Assembly (NCBI GenBank): GCA_022567855.1 | Contig: JADFGE010000074.1 | Coordinates: 1 to 9,876, forward strand | Direction of reading: 5' to 3' | Origin: Planctomycetota bacterium | GTDB lineage: Bacteria; Planctomycetota; Phycisphaerae; Phycisphaerales; SM1A02 | DNA length: 9,876 nt | Shown here: piece after piece, positions 1-6,235 of the stretch | Numbering within the stretch: the first letter of the stretch is position 1 | How the letters are laid out: each line of letters opens with the position of its first letter | Position numbers and translations under genes: made by a program | Notes under the pieces: model-generated | Told to the model about the DNA's origin: nothing | The model's database searches: none | Seen by the model: only the letters and a program-made list of their open reading frames with translations

Positions 1-1
1 C

Positions 2-2035
2 TTCATTCACTACACGGTGATCGCCAAACCGGACCTCGCCGCCGCTTGGGCGGAGGAGTTGCTGGCCTCAGGCTTGTCCGATGCGGAGCTGGCACAACTG
101 CTGGATGACGACCGGGTCCTCGTCGAGCGGTTCAACAGAGCTATTCGGAAGGCGTGGGAAGTGCCTGTGCTGCAGGACCTCGCCAGCGAACTGGATCGCC
201 GCGTCGAGCAAGGCCGGCTTGATCTGGCCCGAAACGCCGACCGTATCGCGGAGGCGATTCGGATGCTCAAGGGCAACATGCGGGGGAAGATGCTGGCCCA
301 GCAGCGCCTCGTCGCCGCTGGCGAGTATGCCGTGCCCAAGCTGCTACAGGTAGTGACCGACGGCCAGGATGACCGGCTCAAGGTGGCGGTCGGCGACGTG
401 CTCGTGAAGATTGGTCGGCAGGTCGTGACGCCGCTGTGCGAAGCGTTGCCCGAGATCGATCCGGTGAGTCAGCGCTACGTCTGCGATCGACTGGCGGATC
501 TGGGATATCCCCATGCCGCGCCGTATCTCTTGGAGCTGGCCACGGACGAGGGTGCGGCCACCGCGACCCGTGACGCTGCGGCACGCGCGTTTCGCCGTGT
601 TGGCGGAGGTGGCGGCGATCTATCGGTCCTCTATGCCGAACTCGGCCGCCAGTACTTCAACGAGTACGAATCGCTGATCGCGTTCCCGGGTGAGGCGACC
701 AATAACATCTGGTCGTACGACGCGTTCACGGGGCTGGTGCCCACGGCTGTGCCGACCGAGATCATCAGCGAGGTCATGGCGATGCGGGTCGCCGGCAAAT
801 CGCTGCGCCTCGACCCGACCAATTCGACGGCCCTGAGCCTGTTCGTTGCCTCGAACCTTCGTCGGGAAAACCAGCTCCCCGCCGGGGCCGCCGATCCCGT
901 CTATGGTGAGAATCGGTATAGCCCTGCGTTTTATGCAACGGTGTATGGCACGGCGATCTGTCTGGACGTGCTGGGCATGGCCATTGATTCACTGGACACG
1001 CCGTTGGTGCGCGACGCCATTGCCGCCCTGGCCCAGACCACGGGCGGCGCGAACCTGTTTGGTTTGGCCTCCGGGCGGCAGCCGCTTCTGGAGTCGCTGC
1101 GCTACCCCGATCGGCGCGTGCAGTATGAAGCGGCGCTGACGCTCGGGCGGGCCCTGCCTGACCAGCCGTTCCCCGGCGACACGAGCGTGGTGCCGGCCCT
1201 GGCCTCGGCGGTGCGCACGGGCGGCGCCAGTTATGCCGTGGTGATTGCCGGCGATGAAGAGGATCGCCGCGTCGCCGCCTCCCGGCTCGAGTCCATCGGC
1301 TTCACGATCGTCGGCACGGGACCGGCCCTGCGCGGGCTCGAGGTGGAGATCACGCAAGCCGTCGGCGTTGATCTGGTCGTGGTGGATGTGAGCAGTGCGC
1401 AAACCGCGATCCAGAGTGTGGCGGACGTGCGCATCTTGGCCCGAACCGCCGCTGCTCCTGTGCTGCTGGTGAGTTCAGCCGTCGACGCAACCAGGCTCAA
1501 ACCCCAGTTCCGCGACGACATCCGCACCGCGGTCTTCATCGCCCGCGCCGCTGATGACGCCTTCGCGGCGGCCGTTGACCAACTCATGCGCCGCGCTACG
1601 GGGGGGCGTATGACCGACGCGGAAGCGGACGCCTACGCGATCGAAGCCTTGGCCGCCTTGCGCGACATCGCGATCGCCGCGAACTCGACCTACGACGTCG
1701 CTGATGCTGAGACTTCGTTGTTGGAGGCGATCGACGGTCGCAGCGGCGGGACTCGACTGCTCGTGGCCGAGATATTGGCGTTGATCGACAGCGACCGCGC
1801 GCAGCGAAAGCTGTTCGATGCCGCGCTCTCCTCCACGGGCGGCGAGCAGATCGAGTTGCTGATGCGCGTCGCCGAGTCCGTCAAGCGCTTCGGCGACCGG
1901 GCTGAGCAGCGACACGTCGATGCGCTGCTCCAAGTCGTGGCGAACTCGAGCGGCGCTACGGCTGAGGCTGCCGCCCAGGTCCATGGCGCATTGAACCTGC
2001 CTTCGGAAACTGCGATCCAGCTGATCCCCAACTAA
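2..2035 (+). CDS. HEAT-repeat protein with degenerate receiver domain (5'-partial)
   Basis: The frame is open to the window edge (codons before the GTG at 17 read F-I-H-Y-T), so the true start probably lies upstream; numbering here uses the GTG as residue 1 (672 residues). Residues about 98-196 are alanine/leucine-rich paired helices of HEAT type. Residues about 200-390 form a helical region, with another HEAT-like helix pair near 359-381. Residues about 407-525 look like a CheY-type receiver: acidic D413/E414 after the first strand, D457 at the phospho-acceptor position in a VVVDV strand, and S486 at the Thr/Ser position. The conserved lysine is replaced by R510 or absent, so phosphorylation may be lost. 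A helical tail follows. I see no signal peptide or membrane segment, so it is probably cytoplasmic. Inferred role: scaffold or signalling adaptor; partner unknown. The coding call is secure, the receiver call moderate. Confidence 0.85.
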   Translation, partial: FIHYTVIAKPDLAAAWAEELLASGLSDAELAQLLDDDRVLVERFNRAIRKAWEVPVLQDLASELDRRVEQGRLDLARNADRIAEAIRMLKGNMRGKMLAQQRLVAAGEYAVPKLLQVVTDGQDDRLKVAVGDVLVKIGRQVVTPLCEALPEIDPVSQRYVCDRLADLGYPHAAPYLLELATDEGAATATRDAAARAFRRVGGGGGDLSVLYAELGRQYFNEYESLIAFPGEATNNIWSYDAFTGLVPTAVPTEIISEVMAMRVAGKSLRLDPTNSTALSLFVASNLRRENQLPAGAADPVYGENRYSPAFYATVYGTAICLDVLGMAIDSLDTPLVRDAIAALAQTTGGANLFGLASGRQPLLESLRYPDRRVQYEAALTLGRALPDQPFPGDTSVVPALASAVRTGGASYAVVIAGDEEDRRVAASRLESIGFTIVGTGPALRGLEVEITQAVGVDLVVVDVSSAQTAIQSVADVRILARTAAAPVLLVSSAVDATRLKPQFRDDIRTAVFIARAADDAFAAAVDQLMRRATGGRMTDAEADAYAIEALAALRDIAIAANSTYDVADAETSLLEAIDGRSGGTRLLVAEILALIDSDRAQRKLFDAALSSTGGEQIELLMRVAESVKRFGDRAEQRHVDALLQVVANSSGATAEAAAQVHGALNLPSETAIQLIPN

Positions 2036-2153
2036 CAAGTGGGCGCGGATCAACCAAGTTCCGCCAATCGCTCGCGGTGCTTGCGTTGACCGCTTTCTTT
2101 GGGCGGGAGTCCGCTGCGCCCATCGTGATGACTCGACCGGATCTGTGGCGTCG

Positions 2154-2182
2154 TTGCCCTTGACCGGTGCGAGTGCTACCGT
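2154..2182 (+). promoter_or_regulatory. sigma70-type promoter for tRNA-Thr
   Basis: TTGCCC at 2154-2159 and TACCGT at 2177-2182 are separated by exactly 17 bases, and TG-C directly precedes the second box (extended -10). A start near 2189 would leave only a few leader bases before the tRNA at 2194, as is usual for tRNA genes. The boxes were found by eye. Confidence 0.55.
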
Positions 2183-2193
2183 TGGCCTCCCAC

Positions 2194-2266
2194 GCCACCC
2201 TAGCTCAGTCGGTAGAGCGGCGCTTTCGTAAAGCGCAGGTCGCGGGTTCGAGTCCCGCGGGTGGCT
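2194..2266 (+). tRNA. tRNA-Thr (anticodon CGT)
   Basis: A complete 73-base cloverleaf can be folded. The acceptor stem is GCCACCC/GGGTGGC. The D stem is GCTC/GAGC with loop AGTCGGTA. The anticodon stem is GCGCT/AGCGC with loop TTCGTAA, putting CGT at 2227-2229. The variable loop is AGGTC and the T stem is GCGGG/CCCGC with loop TTCGAGT. CGT reads the ACG threonine codon. The G1-C72 and C2-G71 pairs and G35/U36 agree with known ThrRS identity elements. The discriminator base is T, and CCA is not encoded. It stands alone, with its own promoter just upstream. Confidence 0.97.
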
Positions 2267-2267
2267 A

Positions 2268-2284
2268 TAGCGTCTCGCACGCTA
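2268..2284 (+). terminator. weak stem-loop just after the tRNA
   Basis: TAGCGT (2268-2273) pairs with ACGCTA (2279-2284) around a 5-base loop, two bases after the tRNA 3' end. No T-run follows, so it is not a classical intrinsic terminator. It could be a 3'-processing or pausing hairpin. Confidence 0.3.
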
Positions 2285-2356
2285 CTGGAGCATAAGAGGA
2301 TCGTCCTTAGACGTGTTCGTTTCTCTTAGACTCTTCACGTCCGACAAACTGAGTTC

Positions 2357-2740
2357 TTGCTCGTAAAAAGGTCGACGCGTTTTATAGCGATTACTCTCCT
2401 GGCAGGGCTATGCGCGTGGAGCCTCTTTCTCGAACTTTGCAATGCACCCTGGCAGAGGAGCCACCCTCAGATTGGTGTATCTTGGACGGTTCATTTCTGG
2501 GTGTGGGAACGGCCGAAGGACATCCCGGGAAACATGGTCCATACATTCGATTCGGTCGGAATGCGCGAGAAGGTAGGGAACGCGGCGATCATCGTTCTGA
2601 TCGGTGGCGGTCTGATGTTGCTTCTGTTGCGATGGAAAGCCCCTACCAAAGGCAAATGTCCGAAGTGCGATTATGACCTGCGTGGCGACCTCTCGTCCGG
2701 ATGCCCCGAATGCGGCTGGCGACGGGAAGTTGCGCAGTAG
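2357..2740 (+). CDS. small membrane protein with C-terminal zinc ribbon
   Basis: This 127-residue protein has two predicted membrane segments, residues 8-28 and about 76-93. Between them lies a 45-residue loop rich in Trp and Pro that is probably on the outer face. The tail is cytoplasmic and carries a compact zinc ribbon: C101-x2-C104, then YDLRG at 106-110, then C116-x2-C119-GW. That ribbon with the YDLRG signature is very common at the ends of small planctomycetal membrane proteins, and their function is unknown. The TTG at 2357 is the only plausible start: an in-frame TAG lies at 2327 and no ATG or GTG lies between. The Shine-Dalgarno is weak. The gene sits between tRNA-Thr and moaA with no obvious functional tie to either. 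The family style is recognised; the function is not. Confidence 0.75.
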   Translation: MLVKRSTRFIAITLLAGLCAWSLFLELCNAPWQRSHPQIGVSWTVHFWVWERPKDIPGNMVHTFDSVGMREKVGNAAIIVLIGGGLMLLLLRWKAPTKGKCPKCDYDLRGDLSSGCPECGWRREVAQ

Positions 2741-2888
2741 AATGTTGTGAAGGGCCCGCAGGAAGATAATCAGCCTGACATCTTCTCTCCACCCGCTGAG
2801 AGTAGCGTTCCGGCACTAAAATCATTTCAAGGGGTAGTAGATCTGGGATTGACGAACGTCGTGACAAACGCGGTGCGGAGGTCGTGAG

Positions 2889-2894
2889 TACAAT
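2889..2894 (+). promoter_or_regulatory. candidate -10 box (TACAAT) before moaA
   Basis: TACAAT matches the sigma70 -10 consensus at five of six bases and would give a leader of about 32 bases before the moaA TTG. No good -35 lies 16-18 bases upstream, so activation or a non-standard promoter would be needed. GTCGTGA occurs twice just upstream (2858-2864 and 2881-2887). Confidence 0.35.
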
Positions 2895-2920
2895 GCACCG
2901 GCCGTACCCCTGTCGAAATC

Positions 2921-2924
2921 GGAG
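2921..2924 (+). promoter_or_regulatory. Shine-Dalgarno that fixes the moaA TTG start
   Basis: GGAG lies 8 bases before the TTG at 2933. The frame closes upstream at the TGA at 2885, and the nearby ATG at 2893 is out of frame and stops early. The TTG is therefore the supported start. Confidence 0.6.
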
Positions 2925-2932
2925 CCCAGCGT

Positions 2933-4009
2933 TTGTCCATTGCCCTGCCGATCTTCTCCGCTGATCTTGACGAGGACTCGCAAGCGCCGCCGGTCGCGCC
3001 TGAGAAGGCCAACCGGGCGGGGGAACTGTTCGATTCGCACGGGCGGGTGATTCACGATCTGCGGCTGAGCGTGACCGATCGGTGCAATTTCCGCTGTCGG
3101 TATTGCATGGACCCGGACTACAGCTACATGCCGAAGATGGAGCTTCTGAGCCTGGAGGAATACCTCAGGGTTGTCCGGGTGTGTGTGAATCTCGGGATCA
3201 GCAAGATTCGCGTGACCGGCGGTGAGCCGACGCTCTACCCCGAGTTGCTGGAGCTACTGGAAGCGCTGGGAAAGATGCCGATCAAAGACATTGCGATGAC
3301 CACCAACGGGTCGTTGATGACCGAGCGGCAGGCCCGCGCTTGGCGAAATGCGGGACTTGACCGCATCACGCTGAGCCTGGACAGTCTCCGTGATGATCGG
3401 GTCGCACATATCACGCGCGCGAAGACCGGCTTGCAATCGACGATCAACGCGATCAGGATCGCCCAGGCCGTTGGGCTTACGCCGATCAAAGTCAACGCGG
3501 TCATCATGCGCGGGGTGAATGACGACGAACTCGCAGACTTTGCTGACTTTGCGCGTGAACACAAAATCGACATGCGGTTGATCGAGTTCATGCCCTTGGA
3601 CTCAGGTCGAGCATGGGATCGGTCTGCGGTCGTCTCAGCTGACGAAATGCTCGACGCGATCAACGCCCGACACGAGCTTGTCCAGCTCGACAAGAATGAT
3701 CCACATAGCCCGTCGCTGAACTTCGGATTCGCAGATGGCGCACCGGGGCGCATCGGCATCATTGCGTCCGTGACCCGCCCGTTCTGCGGCGCGTGCAGCC
3801 GATTGCGCGTCACCGCGGACGGCAAGATTCGGCCGTGCCTGTTTAGCCTCAAGGAATGGGATCTTCGACCGCTGCTACGATCCGGTGCAAGCGATGAAGA
3901 CTTGGCGGCATTCGTTGTAGATGCCGTGTGGACCAAACAGAAGGGGCATTCCATCAACGCCGCAGATTTTGTGCAGCCGGATCGCGCGATGTCGGCGATC
4001 GGTGGGTAG
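2933..4009 (+). CDS. moaA: GTP 3',8-cyclase MoaA
   Basis: MoaA is a radical-SAM enzyme that, together with MoaC, turns GTP into cyclic pyranopterin monophosphate, the first stage of molybdenum cofactor synthesis in the cytoplasm. The SAM-binding cluster motif is C51-x3-C55-x2-C58 in the TDRCNFRCRYC context, followed by GGEP at 96-99. The second, GTP-binding cluster is C285-x2-C288-x13-C302, the canonical MoaA spacing. The protein ends in Gly-Gly, as functional MoaA does. The 358 residues include about 30 extra N-terminal residues ahead of the usual start; an in-frame TGA at 2885 and the Shine-Dalgarno favour the TTG. No moaC, moaE or mogA lies in the window, so the pathway is scattered in this genome. 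The identification is very secure. Confidence 0.97.
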   Translation: MSIALPIFSADLDEDSQAPPVAPEKANRAGELFDSHGRVIHDLRLSVTDRCNFRCRYCMDPDYSYMPKMELLSLEEYLRVVRVCVNLGISKIRVTGGEPTLYPELLELLEALGKMPIKDIAMTTNGSLMTERQARAWRNAGLDRITLSLDSLRDDRVAHITRAKTGLQSTINAIRIAQAVGLTPIKVNAVIMRGVNDDELADFADFAREHKIDMRLIEFMPLDSGRAWDRSAVVSADEMLDAINARHELVQLDKNDPHSPSLNFGFADGAPGRIGIIASVTRPFCGACSRLRVTADGKIRPCLFSLKEWDLRPLLRSGASDEDLAAFVVDAVWTKQKGHSINAADFVQPDRAMSAIGG

Positions 4010-4020
4010 GTCTAAGGTCG

Positions 4021-4062
4021 AGGCCGCCTACGCTTGGGCGACGATCGCCGACAGCTTGGCCT
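4021..4062. terminator. possible bidirectional stem-loop between convergent genes
   Basis: The 57-base gap between moaA (+) and the FHA gene (-) holds a nested dyad. The outer arms are AGGCC (4021-4025) and GGCCT (4058-4062). The inner stem is GGCGA/TCGCC (4037-4041 and 4045-4049) with a 3-base loop. There is no clear T-run on either side, so this rests on position and pairing only. Confidence 0.3.
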
Positions 4063-4066
4063 GGGG

Positions 4067-4444
4067 TTACTGAATCAACGTGCTCTTGCCGCGCTCGCCT
4101 CGGGCTTTGTAGTGGTTCAAAGCGCTCTCGCGGTCCGGGAACTCCGTGGTCGAGAACATCAGTTTGCTGTTGCCAAGCTCGATGATGTCGTTGTCCTGAA
4201 GCACGAGTTCGGTGGTGATCTGCCGGCCGTTGACGAACGTGCCGTTGGCGCTCTTCATGTCCAGAAGGACATAGCGGTCGGTTCCGTCGGCCTTTTCGTG
4301 GCGGATCTGGACGTGCTTGCGGGAGACGCGGTCGTCTTTGACCTGAATCGGCAGGGCCTCGTCGCGCCCAATGACCATGGTTCGTTTCGCGAGCGGGTAG
4401 TAATCGCCGGTGCTTTCACCGGACACAACAGTGATCGACGCCAT
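4067..4444 (-). CDS. single-domain FHA protein
   Basis: FHA domains bind phosphothreonine peptides and recruit partners of Ser/Thr kinases. This 125-residue protein is almost entirely one FHA domain. The core motifs are G26-R27 (IGRD), S41-R42-x-H44 (SRKH) and N67-G68-T69, all intact, so phosphopeptide binding is expected. The tail of about 25 residues is basic and polar. I see no signal peptide, membrane helix or fused kinase, so it should be a soluble cytoplasmic adaptor. The ATG at 4444 is well supported by GGAGG (4453-4457) 8 bases upstream, and a promoter lies just beyond. It is convergent with moaA and no kinase or phosphatase is nearby, so the partner is encoded elsewhere. The domain call is very secure; the pathway is unknown. 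Confidence 0.93.
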   Translation of the reverse strand: MASITVVSGESTGDYYPLAKRTMVIGRDEALPIQVKDDRVSRKHVQIRHEKADGTDRYVLLDMKSANGTFVNGRQITTELVLQDNDIIELGNSKLMFSTTEFPDRESALNHYKARGERGKSTLIQ

Positions 4445-4755
4445 GAGTGAGTCCTCCGAGGATTGGCGGTTATTGTGACGCCCCGGGTAGGCTTTGGCAA
4501 GCCGCTTCGGCAGCGCGACGGGCTCGGGGCGGTCGGTCCAGTGAGACCTACAATAGCCCCCGATCCGATGCGACGGATAGGACAGGGGGTCGGCTCAGGC
4601 TACTCGGCGTTTGTCTGGAGGTATGGATTGAAGATCGGTCCAAGGCGCTTCGATAACCCCAAAGCTCTGCGTCTGGGAGCCGGCGGGGGCGATGCAACGG
4701 CGACCCGGCCACGCCTAGTCGCCCGAGGGGAACTGATGAACGGAGTCCGAAGGCT
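4445..4755. other. intergenic region with FHA promoter and structured leader
   Basis: These 311 bases separate the divergent FHA and sulfotransferase genes. They hold the FHA promoter at the left. Further right is a TACAAT (4549-4554) that could be a -10 box for the rightward gene, but without a convincing -35. Just after it is a nested hairpin: CCCCC/GGGGG (4557-4561 and 4585-4589) enclosing ATCCG/CGGAT (4563-4567 and 4574-4578). Open frames here (for example the plus-strand frame ending at 4759) have arginine/glycine-rich, non-protein-like content and no Shine-Dalgarno, so I treat the stretch as non-coding apart from the short leader frame at its end. Confidence 0.5.
4472..4500 (-). promoter_or_regulatory. 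sigma70-type promoter for the FHA gene
   Basis: On the minus strand, TTGCCA (plus 4495-4500) and CACAAT (plus 4472-4477) are separated by exactly 17 bases. Transcription would start near 4465, leaving a leader of about 20 bases that contains the GGAGG Shine-Dalgarno. The spacing and the good -35 make this the best protein-gene promoter in the window. Confidence 0.5.
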
Positions 4756-4759
4756 GTGA
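4725..4759 (+). promoter_or_regulatory. possible 7-codon leader frame coupled to the sulfotransferase
   Basis: GAGGGG (4725-4730) sits 5 bases before an ATG at 4736. That ATG opens a frame reading MNGVRRL and stopping at TGA 4757-4759. The stop overlaps the sulfotransferase GTG start as GTGA. The ribosome site is better than the one directly before the GTG, which suggests translational coupling. It could also be chance in a purine-rich stretch. Confidence 0.35.
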
Positions 4760-5781
4760 GCCAAGGCATGCCCGAGAGCCAGACCCCACAGGTCGGTCCG
4801 TTGTTTATCTCCGGCCGCCAGCACAGCGGCAACACCGTCACGGCCTGCGTGTTCGAGAACGTGCCGGACTGCTTGGCGGTCAATGTTGAAGGACTGTTCT
4901 TCGAGCACCGCGGATTGGTGCGGCGCATCAAGGATCCCGCTGAACGCGCGGCCTACCTCGTGGATCTGCTTCGGTTTGAGGATGGCGCGCTGGCGGAGCA
5001 GACCCGCGCGTGGCTCGTGGACTGGCACCGCGAGCATGCAGACGCCTCGCCGGTGGATGTATACCGCGAGGCGATGCGGTTCGCCACCGCCGCCCGTGGG
5101 AAGCGCTTCTGGGTTCGACGGGCCACGAGCTACATTTTCTACGCCCAAGAGATCCTGACCCTGATGCCCGAGGCTCGAATGCTTTTCATGCTGCGGAATC
5201 CGTACGACATCTGCGCTTCGCTGAAGCGACGCAATCCCCAGTTGGACCGGCTCTGGTCGCCGGTATTGAGTTGGAACCGAGGACTAAGGACGGCGGCACG
5301 GCTGCAAGAGGCGTTCCCGGAGCGATTCCTGGTCGTTCGCTACGAGGACATGGTCACCGAGCCGACCGACGTCTTCCGCAGGATATTCGCGTTCGTCGGT
5401 GTTGGGTTTCGGGAGGCGTATCTCGACGTTCCACACGTGAACCGGTCCGAGGCACAAGAGACACGAGCGAGCGCGACACGGGGGCTGACCCCGTCTCGGA
5501 TATATCACTATCAAGATTCGCTGAGTTCCCCGGAGGTCGCGGCAATCGACCTGTTGGTCTGGAAGCAAGGGCTCCTGGATCACTATCCCGAACTTCCCCA
5601 TCGCAAGACGACGCGCCGCGGTTCAACTTGGGTCAAGGCGCTTGCACTCTTGGCGGGTAGTCCGATCAAACTCATACGTCACGAGGCGAGGAGGGTTGCT
5701 CGGCACGATACCCGGTGGCAGATCCGCAGGCTGTTGCGACGCGCCGTCCTATTGGTCCCACGCTTCGGCAATAGAGGATAG
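4756..5781 (+). CDS. PAPS-dependent sulfotransferase family protein
   Basis: Enzymes of this family move sulfate from PAPS to a hydroxyl or amine on a small molecule, sugar or peptide. The 341-residue protein shows the family's order. A first strand and 5'-phosphosulfate loop lie at 17-27 (FISGRQHSGNT); the usual RSGTT reads HSGNT here. The 3'-phosphate motif at about 141-157 contains LRNPYDICASL, with R147 and S155 in the expected places. YEDMVTEP follows at 196-203. Beyond residue 280 is a basic, arginine-rich tail with a short hydrophobic stretch near 292-304, perhaps for membrane association. The GTG at 4756 is chosen because GGAG lies 10 bases upstream and it overlaps the leader-frame stop; ATG 4768 is the alternative. 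No PAPS-synthesis or glycan genes adjoin it, so the acceptor is unknown. Fold call secure. Confidence 0.88.
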   Translation: MSQGMPESQTPQVGPLFISGRQHSGNTVTACVFENVPDCLAVNVEGLFFEHRGLVRRIKDPAERAAYLVDLLRFEDGALAEQTRAWLVDWHREHADASPVDVYREAMRFATAARGKRFWVRRATSYIFYAQEILTLMPEARMLFMLRNPYDICASLKRRNPQLDRLWSPVLSWNRGLRTAARLQEAFPERFLVVRYEDMVTEPTDVFRRIFAFVGVGFREAYLDVPHVNRSEAQETRASATRGLTPSRIYHYQDSLSSPEVAAIDLLVWKQGLLDHYPELPHRKTTRRGSTWVKALALLAGSPIKLIRHEARRVARHDTRWQIRRLLRRAVLLVPRFGNRG

Positions 5782-5816
5782 GTTCGATCTGAAGTTTGCA
5801 TCCCCTCGAGACAGCG

Positions 5817-6221
5817 ATGATCAAGCAACTGTCGATACACACCCCCGGACAAGGGCTGCATCTGATCACCGATCTGATCGAGGCCGTCGTAGGCAAGTCC
5901 GGCGTTGCGGACGGCCTGTGCACGGTGCTGGTTCAGCACACCTCGGCCAGCCTCACGATCCAGGAGAACGCCGACCCGTCCGCGCGGCGCGACCTGGAGC
6001 ACTGGCTGAATCGCCTGGTGGAAGAGGACGATCCGTTGTACACGCACACCGCCGAGGGACCGGATGACATGCCATCTCATATCAAGGCGGCGCTCACCGC
6101 CACCTCGCTGAGCATCCCGGTGGTTGACGGTCGGCTGGCGCTGGGGACGTGGCAGGGGATTTATCTCTGGGAACATCGCCGTCGAGGACGACCAAGGAAT
6201 CTCATTGTTCACATCGCATAG
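5817..6221 (+). CDS. yjbQ: YjbQ/UPF0047 family, secondary thiamine-phosphate synthase
   Basis: This is a small trimeric beta protein of the UPF0047 family. E. coli YjbQ has weak thiamine-phosphate synthase activity in vitro, but its main cellular role is unsettled. From the ATG at 5817 it has 134 residues, the usual family length. H41-T-S-A-S begins the metal/active-site segment, followed by E50-N-A-D53. EGPDDMPSH (about 80-88) supplies another conserved acid and His, and GTWQ-x-I-Y-LWEH (110-120) is the family signature at the C-terminus. A TTG at 5796 would add seven residues; the ATG fits family length better, though its Shine-Dalgarno is only GAG. It follows the sulfotransferase by 35 bases on the same strand and may be co-transcribed. 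It ends 14 bases from the stop of the convergent AAA gene. The family call is very secure. Confidence 0.93.
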   Translation: MIKQLSIHTPGQGLHLITDLIEAVVGKSGVADGLCTVLVQHTSASLTIQENADPSARRDLEHWLNRLVEEDDPLYTHTAEGPDDMPSHIKAALTATSLSIPVVDGRLALGTWQGIYLWEHRRRGRPRNLIVHIA

Positions 6222-6235
6222 ACCATGCGTCGGCG

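Noticed and set aside
1475..2053. Long minus-strand open frame opposite the HEAT gene
   Set aside because: It is a shadow of the plus-strand gene. The sense frame has domain structure; the antisense frame has none.
2762..2802. Hairpins GAAGAT/ATCTTC and CTCTC/GAGAG between the zinc-ribbon gene and moaA as a riboswitch or terminator
   Set aside because: The two stems share a base, loops are large (12 and 8 bases), there is no T-run, and no Moco-riboswitch core could be recognised.
4733..4753. CTGATGA followed by a short CGG/CCG stem and GAAG resembles a hammerhead ribozyme core
   Set aside because: The invariant GAAA is GAAG, stem II is only about three pairs, and no cleavage triplet with matching stems I and III could be found. 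The stretch is better explained as a ribosome site and start region.
4463..4759. 98-codon plus-strand open frame before the sulfotransferase
   Set aside because: It has a TTG start without a Shine-Dalgarno, no domain, and Arg/Gly/Pro-rich content typical of GC-rich non-coding frames. Only its last seven codons, from ATG 4736, have a plausible ribosome site.
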